A DNA stretch of 44,990 bases, from assembly GCA_934567355.1 (NCBI GenBank), contig CAKTJC010000023.1, forward strand, positions 1-44,990, read 5' to 3'. Below the pieces are notes generated by a model that was not told the origin of the DNA, ran no database searches, and was given only the letters and a program-made list of their open reading frames with translations. Below, one piece after another: positions 9,297-18,264 of this stretch (position 1 is the stretch's first letter; every line of letters begins with the position of its first letter). The stretch comes from an uncultured Oscillospiraceae bacterium (lineage in GTDB: Bacteria > Bacillota > Clostridia > Oscillospirales > Oscillospiraceae). Position numbers and translations under genes: made by a program.

Positions 9297-10898
9297 ATGC
9301 GGAAAGCCTTGATTCGGAAGCAGTATATGGAGTGCTTCCGCTCCTATTTTGTAAGCCGGAAAACCGGAAAGCCCAGAAGCAGGGCCGGAATCGCCGGGAT
9401 GTTCCTGATGTTTGGGGCGGTTATGCTGCTGCTGTGCGGAATGTTCTTCGGCATGGGCTACATTCTGGCGGAGCCGCTGTTTGAAGTGGACATGGCGTGG
9501 CTGTATTATGTGCTTATGGGGCTGCTGTCGGTGCTGCTGGGCACCTTTGGCAGCGTGTTTAATACCTATGCCACCCTCTACATGGCAAAGGACAACGAGC
9601 TGCTGCTGTCCATGCCCATTCCCCCGGCGGACATTCTGCTGACCAGAATCAGCCTGGTGTATGGCCTGAGCCTGCTGTACAGCGGCTGCGTGTGGCTTCC
9701 TGCCTGCATCTGCGGCTGGATGCAGGGGGGCGTGGGAGCGCTGGCGGTGGTGTATCAGCTGGTGCTGATGCCGGTGATTGCCCTGCTGGTTTCGGCAATT
9801 ACCTGCATTCTGGGCTGGCTGGTGGCCCTGGCTGCCGGTTGGATTAAAAACAAAAGCCTGGCGGCGGCTGCCGCCACCCTGGTATTCCTGGGCGGATACT
9901 ATTATGTGTGCTTCAACATGATGGATTTGATTCAGCGGCTGCTGATGAATGTGGAGGCACTGGCAGACGGTGTCCGGGTTTGGGCCAATCTGCTGTATCA
10001 GCTGGGCCGGGGAGCAGCCGGAAGCACCTCCTCCATGCTGATTTTCACCGGCGTGACTCTGGCCCTTTTTGGGCTGTGCTACATGGTGCTGTCCCGGACC
10101 TTCCTGCGGATTGCCACCAAAACCCAGGGCAGCACAAAGCGCACCGGCAAGGTCAGCGTCAAATGGAGCGGTGTCCCGGCAGCGCTGCGGAAGCGAGAGC
10201 TGCGGCGGTTTGTCAGCAGCCCCACGTATTTGCTCAATACCGGTCTGGGCATTGCGTTGATGCTGCTGCTGTCGGCCTTTGCCCTGGTGAAGAAGAACGA
10301 TATGGATGGGCTGGTGGCAGCCGTGGGGGAAATGGTCCCCTTTGCACCGGCGGTGCTGCCCATGGTGATTGTGGTTGCCGTGGGCTTCCTCACCGCCATG
10401 GACATGGTTTCCACCCCCTCGGTGTCCCTGGAGGGGAAGACCATCTGGATTCTCCACACCTTGCCGGTAACCGGCAAGCAGGTGCTGCGGGCCAAGCTGT
10501 CGGTGCATATCCGCCTGAACCTGGTGCCCATGCTGCTGGCGGTGACGGTGCTGGGCTGGTGCCTGGGGCTGTCCGGCTGGACGGTTGGGCTGTGCTGCCT
10601 GTTCTTTGTGATGTTCAACTGGTTCTTCGGCGCCCTCGGCCTGACTTTGGGGGTGCTGCGGCCCAATCTGAACTGGACCAACGAGGCACTGGTGATTAAG
10701 CAGAGCCTCAATGTGTTTGTAATGATGCTGCTGGCCTTTGCAATGCCCGTGCTGGTGGCCGGTGGCGGCTACCTGACCCGGAATGTGATGGGAGCGAATG
10801 GGTATCTCGCAGCCGTGGCAGCGCTGTTTGGCGCACTTTCCGCAGCACTGACCCGCTGGCTGGACACCAAGGGCGCAAAGAGATTCGAGAATCTGTAA
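9297..10898 (+). CDS. ABC-2 type membrane protein, partner of the preceding ATPase
   Basis: 533 residues. The start at 9297 is chosen because GGAGGG precedes it and it lies just after the ATPase stop; a longer upstream reading would overlap the ATPase gene. About 12 hydrophobic segments in two halves, separated by a basic cytoplasmic stretch near residues 270-310 (TKTQGSTKRTGKVSVKW). The pattern TYATLYMAKDNELLLSMPIPP near residues 97-117 is shared by large ABC-2 exporter subunits of Clostridia that have no assigned substrate. It may export a lipid, peptide or drug; the sequence does not tell. No clear terminator follows. Confidence 0.82.
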   Translation: MRKALIRKQYMECFRSYFVSRKTGKPRSRAGIAGMFLMFGAVMLLLCGMFFGMGYILAEPLFEVDMAWLYYVLMGLLSVLLGTFGSVFNTYATLYMAKDNELLLSMPIPPADILLTRISLVYGLSLLYSGCVWLPACICGWMQGGVGALAVVYQLVLMPVIALLVSAITCILGWLVALAAGWIKNKSLAAAAATLVFLGGYYYVCFNMMDLIQRLLMNVEALADGVRVWANLLYQLGRGAAGSTSSMLIFTGVTLALFGLCYMVLSRTFLRIATKTQGSTKRTGKVSVKWSGVPAALRKRELRRFVSSPTYLLNTGLGIALMLLLSAFALVKKNDMDGLVAAVGEMVPFAPAVLPMVIVVAVGFLTAMDMVSTPSVSLEGKTIWILHTLPVTGKQVLRAKLSVHIRLNLVPMLLAVTVLGWCLGLSGWTVGLCCLFFVMFNWFFGALGLTLGVLRPNLNWTNEALVIKQSLNVFVMMLLAFAMPVLVAGGGYLTRNVMGANGYLAAVAALFGALSAALTRWLDTKGAKRFENL

Positions 10899-10956
10899 CC
10901 CATCCCCGGGGAGAGTGGCCGGATAAATGGTAAAATGTCAAATCCTCTGAGTTCCC

Positions 10957-11129
10957 GTAGGGGCGATGAAAATCGCCCGCAACCTTGCGGTTTCCGGGCG
11001 GCTGGATGAATGGTACCCGCCCTTCCCGGCTCCCTCTCTGAGGGAGCCGGGAACGGTTGCGGGGGCGGGTACTAATCAACCGGGTACTTGCTAAAATCCC
11101 GGGTTGCGGGCGATTTTCATCGCCCCTAC
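10957..11129. repeat. Nested palindromic element (MITE/REP-like)
   Basis: 173-bp non-coding element bounded by perfect 28-bp inverted repeats (10957-10984 and 11102-11129, outer end GTAGGGGCGATGAAAATCGC). Inside are a second perfect pair, GTACCCGCCC (11013-11022) and GGGCGGGTAC (11063-11072), and a 14-bp hairpin with 3-base loop (11023-11036 with 11040-11053). No open frame of note. It occupies most of the gap before the queT promoter. It is probably a small non-autonomous mobile element or a repeated intergenic hairpin family. Confidence 0.75.
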
Positions 11130-11221
11130 GGAGCGCTGGTGTCTTTACCGTTTGCCATTCGGTGTACCGCCCGGAAACGGCAATGTTTCGGGCGGTGGTT
11201 GGTTCTGGGTATTTTGAGCGC

Positions 11222-11250
11222 TTGACAAATTCCCCCAAATGGGGTATACT
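11222..11250 (+). promoter_or_regulatory. Promoter of the queT leader
   Basis: Perfect TTGACA (11222-11227), 17-base spacer, TATACT (11245-11250). It sits about 90 bases downstream of the palindromic element and about 15 bases before the putative preQ1 aptamer. Confidence 0.82.
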
Positions 11251-11266
11251 CCCAGCATAACTTCAT

Positions 11267-11307
11267 AGGACAGTTCGTGACCATCCTGTCGGTAAACAAA
11301 ACTAGGA
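11267..11307 (+). promoter_or_regulatory. preQ1-I-like riboswitch aptamer
   Basis: A short stem GACAG/CTGTC (11269-11273 with 11286-11290) encloses a 12-base loop. It is followed by an A-rich tail TAAACAAAACTAGG (11293-11306), close to the tail of known preQ1-I aptamers. It lies in the leader of a QueT-family gene, the classic target of preQ1 riboswitches, and upstream of two terminators. The loop-tail pseudoknot is not obvious by eye, so the class assignment is tentative. Confidence 0.6.
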
Positions 11308-11322
11308 TTTTGATTGTATCAG

Positions 11323-11350
11323 ATGGGCGCATTTTGCGCCCATTTGTTTT
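11323..11350 (+). terminator. Riboswitch terminator 1 in the queT leader
   Basis: 9-bp perfect stem ATGGGCGCA/TGCGCCCAT with a 3-base loop, then TTGTTTT. Lies 17 bases after the aptamer tail, as expected of a transcriptional expression platform. Confidence 0.8.
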
Positions 11351-11354
11351 ATCG

Positions 11355-11384
11355 TGGTCACGTCTGCCGTGACCATTTTTTATT
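11355..11384 (+). terminator. Riboswitch terminator 2 in the queT leader
   Basis: 8-bp stem TGGTCACG (11355-11362) with CGTGACCA (11368-11375), then six T, directly before the ribosome site AAGGAG at 11387. The right arm repeats nine bases of the aptamer loop (11276-11284), so the left arm could pair with either. Confidence 0.75.
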
Positions 11385-11398
11385 GTAAGGAGAACACT

Positions 11399-11923
11399 AT
11401 GAAAAACACATCCAAAACCACCCGCATCATCACCCAGGCGGCGGTGATTGCGGCGCTGAATACCGTGCTGACCTATGCCCAGTATTTCCTGTGGCCGGAA
11501 TCCACCAGTATGGCAATTCAGGTGCGCATCAGCGAGGCCATGCTGGTGCTGGCATTCTTCACCCCTGCCGCCGTGCCGGGCTTGACCATCGGCTGCCTGC
11601 TGTTCAATCTGACATATGCCGGAACCTTGCCCCTGGATTGGCTGGTGGGCACACTGGCAACCTTCCTGGCAGCCCAGGGAATGTGGATGACCCGGAGGAT
11701 TACCGTGAAGGGCTATCCCCTGGTGGGGCTGCTGCTGCCCGCCCTGACCAACGGCTTGCTGGTGGGCTGGGAGCTGACCTATTACATCGGGGAGGCCAGC
11801 TTCTGGTATAACGCCCTGTTTGTGGCACTGGGAGAGCTGATTGCCCTGCTGGTGGTGGGAACCATCCTGTTCTATGCGCTGAAAAGCCGGAAGCTGGACG
11901 AAAAGCTGATGAAAATTGAATAA
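11399..11923 (+). CDS. queT: QueT-family queuosine-precursor ECF transporter S component
   Basis: 174 residues, with about five to six hydrophobic helices. Family blocks are RIITQAAVIAALNTVLTY at the N-terminus, QVRISEAMLVLAFF near residues 41-54, PGLTIGCLLFNL, the helix end LVGTLATFLAA, and EL...YN..F...GE in the C-terminal half. QueT proteins bind preQ1 or related queuosine precursors and use the shared ECF energising module encoded elsewhere. The start at 11399 has AAGGAG at optimal spacing, directly after the second leader terminator. The preQ1-like leader supports the substrate. Monocistronic, closed by a terminator at 11931. Confidence 0.88.
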   Translation: MKNTSKTTRIITQAAVIAALNTVLTYAQYFLWPESTSMAIQVRISEAMLVLAFFTPAAVPGLTIGCLLFNLTYAGTLPLDWLVGTLATFLAAQGMWMTRRITVKGYPLVGLLLPALTNGLLVGWELTYYIGEASFWYNALFVALGELIALLVVGTILFYALKSRKLDEKLMKIE

Positions 11924-11930
11924 CCCCAAT

Positions 11931-11969
11931 AAAAAGGGAGGTACGTCACACGGCGTACCTCCTCTTTTT
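11931..11969. terminator. Bidirectional terminator between queT and purL
   Basis: Stem GGAGGTACG (11937-11945) with CGTACCTCC (11954-11962), flanked by A-run on the left and T-run on the right. It can end queT on the plus strand and the purine operon, whose last stop codon is at 11981-11983, on the minus strand. Confidence 0.85.
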
Positions 11970-11980
11970 GGGCTTATTGA

Positions 11981-14900
11981 TTACTTAAAATACTTCACGG
12001 CATTCCGGAACAGGTGAATGTCATATTCCCCGGGGACGTTGCGATACAGGCTCTTGCCAATGCGCTCGCTGTGCCCCATCTTGCCCAGCACACGACCGTC
12101 GGGGGAGGTGATGCCCTCGATGGCGAACACAGAGCCGTTGGGGTTGAATTCGGTGTCCATGGTGGGATTGCCTGCCAGGTCAACATACTGGGTGGCAATC
12201 TGCCCGTTGGCTGCCAGCTGCTGCACCAGCTCGTCACTGGCGTAGAACCGCCCCTCGCCGTGGGAGATGGGCACGGTGCAGATGCTGCCAACGGCGGCAT
12301 CGGACAGCCAGGGGGACTTGTTGGAGCAGATGCGGGTGCGCACCATCTTGGACTGGTGGCGACCGATGATGTTGTAGGTCAGGGTGGGGCAGGTGCTGTC
12401 GGTGTCGATAATCTTGCCGTAGGGCACCAGACCCAGCTTAATCAGCGCCTGGAAGCCGTTGCAGATGCCCAGCATCAGGCCGTCCCGGTTTTCCAGCAGC
12501 GCCGTCACCTGCTCCCGGATGGCGGGATTGCGGAAGAAAGCGGTGATGAACTTGGCGGAGCCGTCCGGCTCGTCGCCGCCGGAGAAGCCGCCGGGCAGGA
12601 AAATCATCTGGGCGGAGGCTGCCTTTCTGGCAAATTCCTCGGCACTGCGCTGCACATCGGCGGAGGTCAGGTTGCGAATCACCGCAATTTCTGCCTCTGC
12701 ACCGGCATCCATCATGGCCCGAGCGGAGTCATATTCGCAGTTGGTGCCGGGGAACACGGGAATCAGCACCTTGGGCCGGGCAGTCTTGATGGCGGGGGCG
12801 GGATAGGCGCTTGCCTCATGGCAGAAGGGGGGGATTTCGGTGGTATTTTCCGTGACCTTGGTGGGATACACGTCTGCCAGGGTGCTTTCGTTCAGGCTCC
12901 GCAGCTCCTCGATGGAAGCCTCGTCCTGACCCAGCCGGATAACCGGGGCCTGGGTGGTGTAGCCAATCTTAATAACACCGGGGAGGAACACGTCGCCGCT
13001 TAGCTCGGCAATCAGGCAGCCGGCACCCTGGGTGTACCAGTCGGAGAAGTTTTCGCCGGTGAAGCCAATCTCGTTGCCGAAGCTCATCTTCATCACAGCC
13101 TCAGCGGCACCGTTTTCCACTGCCCAGGCGGCGCAGACCTTACCCTGGTGATGCAGGTGCAGGAAGGTATCCCAGCTGGCCTTGATGGCCTCCTGGGTGC
13201 CGTCGGTGGGGGCAATCAGGTAGACAGGATGGTTGGCTGCCTTAAATTCGGGGGAGAGCACCTTAGAGGCATCCACCGGCGCAATGGCAAAGGAAATCAC
13301 CGTGGGGGGCACATCCCGGTCCAGGAAGGAGCCGCTCATGGAGTCCTTGCCGCCGATGGCAGCGGCACCCAGCTCCAGCTGGGCATCCAGAGCGCCCAGC
13401 AGGGCGGCAAAGGGCTTGCCCCAGCGCTGGGGCTCATTTCTCAGCTTCTCAAAGAACTCCTGCAATGTCAAATAGGCATCGTGGTAATCCGCACCGGCGG
13501 CCACCAGCTTTGCCATGGAATTGTAAACGGCATCATGGGCACCCACATAGGGGTCGATGCTCAGCCGGTCGGGGTCGCAGCCCCAGGTCATGACGCTGGC
13601 CTGGGTGGTGTGCTGACCGGGCAGCACCGGGAACAGGGCTGCCATGGCCTGGGCCGGGGTGGTCTGGGTCCTGCCGCCGAAGGGCATCAGCACGGAACCG
13701 GCCCCAATGGAGCCGTCAAAGCGCTCGGTAAGGCCCCGGCGGCTGGCGGTTTTCAGGCTGGAAGCCATCTGACGCAGGGAGGAGAACAGGGGGGCATCCA
13801 GCTGCTGCCGCTGCTTGGCGGCTACCTCCACGCTGGTGTGCTTGACAGCACCGTTGGTATCCAGGAAGGCACGGCTCAGGTTTGCAATTTCGTTGCCCTT
13901 CCACTGCATGACCATCCGCGCTTCCTCGGTGACCACAGCCACCCGATAGGCTTCCAGGTTTTCTGCCTGGGCCGCCGCAATAAAGGCATCGGCATCGGCA
14001 GGGTTAACCACCACTGCCATGCGCTCCTGGGATTCGGAAATTGCCAGCTCGGTGCCGTCCAGGCCCTCGTATTTCTTCCGCACGGCATCCAGGTCAATCC
14101 GCAGACCGGCAGCCAGTTCGCCAATGGCAACGGACACGCCGCCGGCGCCGAAGTCGTTGCAGCGCTTAATCAGCCGGGTGACCTGGCCGTTGCGGAACAG
14201 GCGCTGAATCTTCCGCTCCTCGGGGGCGTTGCCCTTCTGTACCTCGGAGGCCATGGTTTGCAGGGACTTCATGTTGTGGCTCTTGGAGGAGCCGGTGGCA
14301 CCGCCGATGCCGTCACGACCGGTGCGGCCGCCCAGCAGGATAACCACATCCCCGGGGGCGGGAACCTCCCGGCGCACGTTGGCGGCAGGGGCAGCGGCAA
14401 CCACAGCGCCGCATTCCAGCCGCTTGGCGATATAGCCCTCGTGGTACATTTCCGCCACATGGCTGGTGGCAAGGCCAATCTGGTTGCCATAGGAGGAGTA
14501 ACCGGCAGCAGCGGTGGTTGCCAGCTTCCGCTGGGGGAGCTTGCCCTTGACGGTGTCCTTCAGGCTGACCCGGGGGTCGCCGCCGCCGGTGACACGCATG
14601 GCCTGGTGCACATAGGCACGCCCGGACAGGGGATCCCGGATGCAGCCGCCGATGCAGGTGGCTGCGCCGCCGAAGGGCTCAATCTCGGTGGGGTGGTTGT
14701 GGGTTTCGTTCTTGAACATCAGCAGCCAGTCCTCCTGGTTGCCGTCGATGGTGGTGGGCACATGGATGGAGCAGGCGTTGATCTCCTCGCTCTCGTCCAG
14801 CTCCGGCAGCAGCCCCCGCTTTTTCAGGGTTTTGGTGCCGATGGTGGCAATGTCCATCAGGGTCTGGGGCCGGGCGGCAGCCTTCTGGGCGCCGTAGACC

Positions 14901-15667
14901 TCCACCCGGGCATCCAGATAGCGCTGGTAGGCGGCCTTTACCGCCTCGTCCTGAATGTGGGCTGCGTCAATGTGGGTGGAGAAGGTGGTGTGGCGGCAGT
15001 GGTCAGACCAATAGGTATCCACCACCCGCACCTCGGTGATGGTAGGGTCCCGGTGCTCCTGGTCCCGGAAATAGGCTTGCAGGAACCGCAGGTCGTCCAA
15101 ATCCATGGCAAGCCCCAGCTTGTCCAGCAGCTTTTGCAGGGCGGCATCCTTCATTTTGATGAAGCCCTTCACCGTCTCCACGGTTTCCGGGGCGGCATAC
15201 TCCACCTTCAGGGTTTCCGGCTTTTCCAGGGAGGCTTCCCGAGCCTCCACCGCATTGATGACGTAGTGCTTGATGGCCTCCACGTCCTTTTTGGTCAGCT
15301 TGCCATACAGGGCGTACACCTTGGCGCTGCGGACGGTGGGGCGCTCCCCCTGGCTTTGCAGCTGAATGCACTGGGCGGCGGAGTCGGCACGCTGGTCAAA
15401 CTGACCGGGCAGGGGCTCCACGGCAAACACCACATTGGCATCGCTCAGGTCCGCCTCGGCGGAAACATAGTCCAGCTGGGGCTCAGAGAACACGGTGGTG
15501 CGGGCATAGTCAAACAGGGCTTCGTCGATGTTTTCCACATCGTAGCGGTTGAGAATCCGGACATTTTCCAGCTTCTTGATGCCCAGGAAGGAGCGGCAGT
15601 CGCTGAGCAGTCCTGCTGCCTCGGGGGCGAGGCCGGGCTTCTTTTCCACAAATACGCGGTATACCAT
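11981..15667 (-). CDS. purL: Phosphoribosylformylglycinamidine synthase, long single-chain form
   Basis: 1,228 residues, converting FGAR plus glutamine and ATP to FGAM (step 4 of purine synthesis). It contains the synthetase core (ETHNHPTEIEPFGGAATCIGG near the middle of the first half; DYHDAYLTLQEFFEKL in the second half) and, from about residue 930, a class I glutamine amidotransferase domain. That domain has the nucleophile block MLGICNGFQALIKLG and a C-terminal PISHGEGRF histidine/glutamate region. One polypeptide does what PurS, PurQ and short PurL do in Bacillus. The start at 15667 (MVYRVFVEKK) is preferred: GGGAGG lies upstream and a longer reading would overlap purD. Last gene of the operon, 19 bases after purD, followed by the shared terminator. 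Confidence 0.95.
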   Translation of the reverse strand: MVYRVFVEKKPGLAPEAAGLLSDCRSFLGIKKLENVRILNRYDVENIDEALFDYARTTVFSEPQLDYVSAEADLSDANVVFAVEPLPGQFDQRADSAAQCIQLQSQGERPTVRSAKVYALYGKLTKKDVEAIKHYVINAVEAREASLEKPETLKVEYAAPETVETVKGFIKMKDAALQKLLDKLGLAMDLDDLRFLQAYFRDQEHRDPTITEVRVVDTYWSDHCRHTTFSTHIDAAHIQDEAVKAAYQRYLDARVEVYGAQKAAARPQTLMDIATIGTKTLKKRGLLPELDESEEINACSIHVPTTIDGNQEDWLLMFKNETHNHPTEIEPFGGAATCIGGCIRDPLSGRAYVHQAMRVTGGGDPRVSLKDTVKGKLPQRKLATTAAAGYSSYGNQIGLATSHVAEMYHEGYIAKRLECGAVVAAAPAANVRREVPAPGDVVILLGGRTGRDGIGGATGSSKSHNMKSLQTMASEVQKGNAPEERKIQRLFRNGQVTRLIKRCNDFGAGGVSVAIGELAAGLRIDLDAVRKKYEGLDGTELAISESQERMAVVVNPADADAFIAAAQAENLEAYRVAVVTEEARMVMQWKGNEIANLSRAFLDTNGAVKHTSVEVAAKQRQQLDAPLFSSLRQMASSLKTASRRGLTERFDGSIGAGSVLMPFGGRTQTTPAQAMAALFPVLPGQHTTQASVMTWGCDPDRLSIDPYVGAHDAVYNSMAKLVAAGADYHDAYLTLQEFFEKLRNEPQRWGKPFAALLGALDAQLELGAAAIGGKDSMSGSFLDRDVPPTVISFAIAPVDASKVLSPEFKAANHPVYLIAPTDGTQEAIKASWDTFLHLHHQGKVCAAWAVENGAAEAVMKMSFGNEIGFTGENFSDWYTQGAGCLIAELSGDVFLPGVIKIGYTTQAPVIRLGQDEASIEELRSLNESTLADVYPTKVTENTTEIPPFCHEASAYPAPAIKTARPKVLIPVFPGTNCEYDSARAMMDAGAEAEIAVIRNLTSADVQRSAEEFARKAASAQMIFLPGGFSGGDEPDGSAKFITAFFRNPAIREQVTALLENRDGLMLGICNGFQALIKLGLVPYGKIIDTDSTCPTLTYNIIGRHQSKMVRTRICSNKSPWLSDAAVGSICTVPISHGEGRFYASDELVQQLAANGQIATQYVDLAGNPTMDTEFNPNGSVFAIEGITSPDGRVLGKMGHSERIGKSLYRNVPGEYDIHLFRNAVKYFK

Positions 15668-15686
15668 TTTTTGTTTTTCCTCCCAA

Positions 15687-16952
15687 TCAGTTGGATGCTT
15701 GCAGGGCTCGCTGCCCAATGTCGCAGCGGCGATAGGCGTTTTCAAACCGAACTCCATCGCTGAGCCGGTAGGCTTCCCGGATGGCTTCTTCCAGGCTGTC
15801 TGCCACGGCGGTGGTGCCGGTGACCCGCCCGCCGGAAGTGACCAGCTTCCCGTCTTGCAGCTTTGCACCTGCCACATAGGTGTGGGCGGCAGCCTCCGGG
15901 GTCATGGTGATGGGGAAGCCCTTTTCGTAGTGAACCGGGTAGCCCTTGGAGGCGAGAATCACGCAGCAAGCATATTTGTCGGCAAATTTTACTTCGGTTT
16001 CGGCAAGGGTAGCGTTGGTGGTGGCCTGCATAATGGTCAGCAAATCGCTTTCCAGCAGGGGCAGCACTACCTGGGTCTCCGGGTCGCCGAAGCGGCAGTT
16101 GTATTCAATCACCTTGGGGCCGTTGGGGGTGAGCATCAGGCCGAAATACAGGCATCCGGTGAAGCTGCGCCCCTCGGCGTTCATGGCGGCGATGGTGGGC
16201 AGGAAGATTTCCTCCATGCACCGCCGGGCCATGGCGGGGGTATAGTAGGGATTGGGGGCAACGGTGCCCATGCCGCCGGTGTTCAGGCCGGTATCCCCAT
16301 CTCCGGCACGCTTGTGGTCCATGCTGGAGACCATGGGCTTAACCACCTTTCCGTCGGTGAAGGCCAGAACGGACACCTCGGGGCCGGTGAGAAATTCCTC
16401 AATGACAATGTGCTCGCCGCTTTTGCCGAACACCTTGTCCTCCATCATGGACTTGACAGCATCCATGGCCTCCTGGCGGGTCTGGGCGATAATCACGCCC
16501 TTGCCCAGGGCCAGACCGTCCGCCTTGATGACGGTGGGGATGGGGGCGGACTCCAGGTAGCGCAGTGCGGCCTCCATGCTGTCGAATACGGCATATTCGG
16601 CGGTGGGGATGCCGTATTTCTTCATGAGGTTTTTGGAGAAGACCTTGCTGCCTTCAATAATGGCAGCGTTGGCTCTGGGGCCGAAGCAGGGGATCCCCGC
16701 TTCGTTCAGTGCATCCACGGCACCCAGCACCAGCGGGTCGTCCGGTGCTACCACGGCGTAGTCAATGCGGTTTTCCGTGGCAAACGCCACCAGACCCGGG
16801 ATGTCCGTTGCGCCGATATTGACGCAGGTGGCATCTGCGGCAATGCCGCCGTTGCCGGGCAGGGCGTAGATTTCAGTTACGTCTTCGTTTTCTTTCAGTT
16901 TTTTAATGATGGCATGCTCTCGCCCGCCGCCACCGACAACCATGATTTTCAT
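15687..16952 (-). CDS. purD: Phosphoribosylamine-glycine ligase
   Basis: 421 residues, the usual GARS length. It opens with MKIMVVGGGGREHAI, the family N-terminus, and contains the ATP-grasp blocks VIKADGLALGKGV and EEFLTGPEVSVLAFTDG, then NTGGMGTVAPNPYY and the metal-binding VIEYNCRFGDPETQ. It makes GAR from phosphoribosylamine, glycine and ATP (step 2). GGAGG lies six bases before the ATG. A 117-base G-rich gap separates it from the formyltransferase gene upstream, the widest gap in this operon. Confidence 0.95.
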   Translation of the reverse strand: MKIMVVGGGGREHAIIKKLKENEDVTEIYALPGNGGIAADATCVNIGATDIPGLVAFATENRIDYAVVAPDDPLVLGAVDALNEAGIPCFGPRANAAIIEGSKVFSKNLMKKYGIPTAEYAVFDSMEAALRYLESAPIPTVIKADGLALGKGVIIAQTRQEAMDAVKSMMEDKVFGKSGEHIVIEEFLTGPEVSVLAFTDGKVVKPMVSSMDHKRAGDGDTGLNTGGMGTVAPNPYYTPAMARRCMEEIFLPTIAAMNAEGRSFTGCLYFGLMLTPNGPKVIEYNCRFGDPETQVVLPLLESDLLTIMQATTNATLAETEVKFADKYACCVILASKGYPVHYEKGFPITMTPEAAAHTYVAGAKLQDGKLVTSGGRVTGTTAVADSLEEAIREAYRLSDGVRFENAYRRCDIGQRALQASN

Positions 16953-17010
16953 AGAATCCTCCGTTTCGGAATGTCAACTTCCAGGATAAGGGATTGCCCC
17001 CGGGGAAAGC

Positions 17011-17032
17011 CTGGGGGCGGCTGCGCCCCCAG
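17011..17032 (-). other. G/C-rich hairpin in the purD leader gap
   Basis: 9-bp stem CTGGGGGCG/CGCCCCCAG with a 4-base loop, in the 117-base gap upstream of purD. There is no T-tract, so it is not a terminator. It may mark an RNA-processing or translation-control site; low certainty. Confidence 0.4.
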
Positions 17033-17069
17033 AGGCCGCCTATTGGGCACCCCTGGGGGAAAATGGGGC

Positions 17070-18254
17070 TTAGTGGTGGAACAGGCGCATACCGGTGAAG
17101 GCCATGACGATGCCGTCCTTGTTGCACTCCTCGATGACCAAATCATCCCGGATGGAGCCGCCGGGCTGGGCAATGTAGGAAACGCCGGAGGCATAGGCCC
17201 GCTTGATATTGTCGGCGAAGGGGAAGAAGGCATCGGAGCCCAGGGAAACCCCGGTAATGCCGTCCAGGAAGGCCCGCTTCTCGGCTTCGGTCAGCCGCTC
17301 CGGCTGGCTGGTGAAGTAATTCTGCCAGATGCCCTCGGCGCACACATCCTCTTCGTTGCCGTTGATGTAGCCGTCAATCACATTGTCCCGGTTGGGGCGG
17401 CCCAGGTCCTCCTGGAAGGGCAGCGCCAAGGTCTTGGGATGCTGCCGCAGGAACCAGGTGTCGGCCTTGGAACCGGCCAGACGGGTGCAGTGAATCCGGG
17501 ACTGCTGCCCGGCCCCCACGCCGATGGCCTGCCCGTCATAGGCAAAGCAGACGGAGTTGGACTGGGTGTATTTCAGGGTAATCAGAGACACAATCAGGTC
17601 AATTTTGGCGCTTTCCGGCAGCTCCCTCTTTTCGGTGACCAGATTGGTCAGCAGACTCTCGTCAATCTTAAAATTGTTGCGGCCCTGCTGGAAGGTGATG
17701 CCGTATACCATCTTGGTCTCCTGCTGGGCGGGAACATAGTCAGGGTCAATGGCAACTACATTATAATTCCCTTTGCGCTTGGCTTTCAGGATTTCCAGGG
17801 CCTCCGGGGTGTAGCCGGGGGCAATCACGCCGTCGGAAACCTCCCGGGCAATGAGCTTGGCGGTGGTTACGTCGCACTGGTCGGACAGTGCCACCCAGTC
17901 GCCGAAGGAGCACATCCGGTCGGTGCCCCGGGCACGGGCATAGGCGCAGGCCAGGGGGCTGTCGTCCAGCTCCGGAATGTCATCCACAAAGCAGGCCTTT
18001 TTCAGCTGAGGGGGCAGACGCTTCCCCACAGCGGCCGAGGTGGGGGACACATGCTTGAAGGAGGTGACGGCGCACAGCCCGGTGGCGGCCTTCAGCTCCT
18101 TCACCAGCTGCCAGGAGTTCAGGGCATCCAGGAAATTGATGTAGCCGGGGCGGCCATTGAGAATGGTAATGGGTAGGTCGCTGCCGTCTGCCATATAGAT
18201 GGAGGCGGGCTTCTGGTTGGGGTTGCAGCCGTATTTCAGAGCAAATTCTTTCAT
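17070..18254 (-). CDS. Stand-alone AICAR formyltransferase
   Basis: 394 residues related to the C-terminal (transformylase) part of PurH, without the N-terminal IMP cyclohydrolase (MGS-like) domain. Visible blocks: LKYGCNPNQKPASIY at the start, TSFKHVSPTSAAVG (the K-H catalytic pair), CSFGDWVALSDQCD, YTQSNSVCFAYDGQAIGVGAGQQSRIHC, and near the C-terminus GVSLGSDAFFPFADNI and GVSYIAQPGGSIRDD. It transfers formyl from 10-formyl-THF to AICAR, giving FAICAR (step 9). Immediately upstream in the operon lies an archaeal-type IMP cyclohydrolase that supplies the missing step. This single-domain form is sometimes called PurV. Confidence 0.93.
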   Translation of the reverse strand: MKEFALKYGCNPNQKPASIYMADGSDLPITILNGRPGYINFLDALNSWQLVKELKAATGLCAVTSFKHVSPTSAAVGKRLPPQLKKACFVDDIPELDDSPLACAYARARGTDRMCSFGDWVALSDQCDVTTAKLIAREVSDGVIAPGYTPEALEILKAKRKGNYNVVAIDPDYVPAQQETKMVYGITFQQGRNNFKIDESLLTNLVTEKRELPESAKIDLIVSLITLKYTQSNSVCFAYDGQAIGVGAGQQSRIHCTRLAGSKADTWFLRQHPKTLALPFQEDLGRPNRDNVIDGYINGNEEDVCAEGIWQNYFTSQPERLTEAEKRAFLDGITGVSLGSDAFFPFADNIKRAYASGVSYIAQPGGSIRDDLVIEECNKDGIVMAFTGMRLFHH

Positions 18255-18264
18255 GACGTTTACC

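Noticed and set aside
13148..15763. Long plus-strand frame opposite purL (and 15549-18176 opposite purD and the formyltransferase)
   Set aside because: Antisense shadow of conserved purine genes; Gly/His-rich product without domain features.
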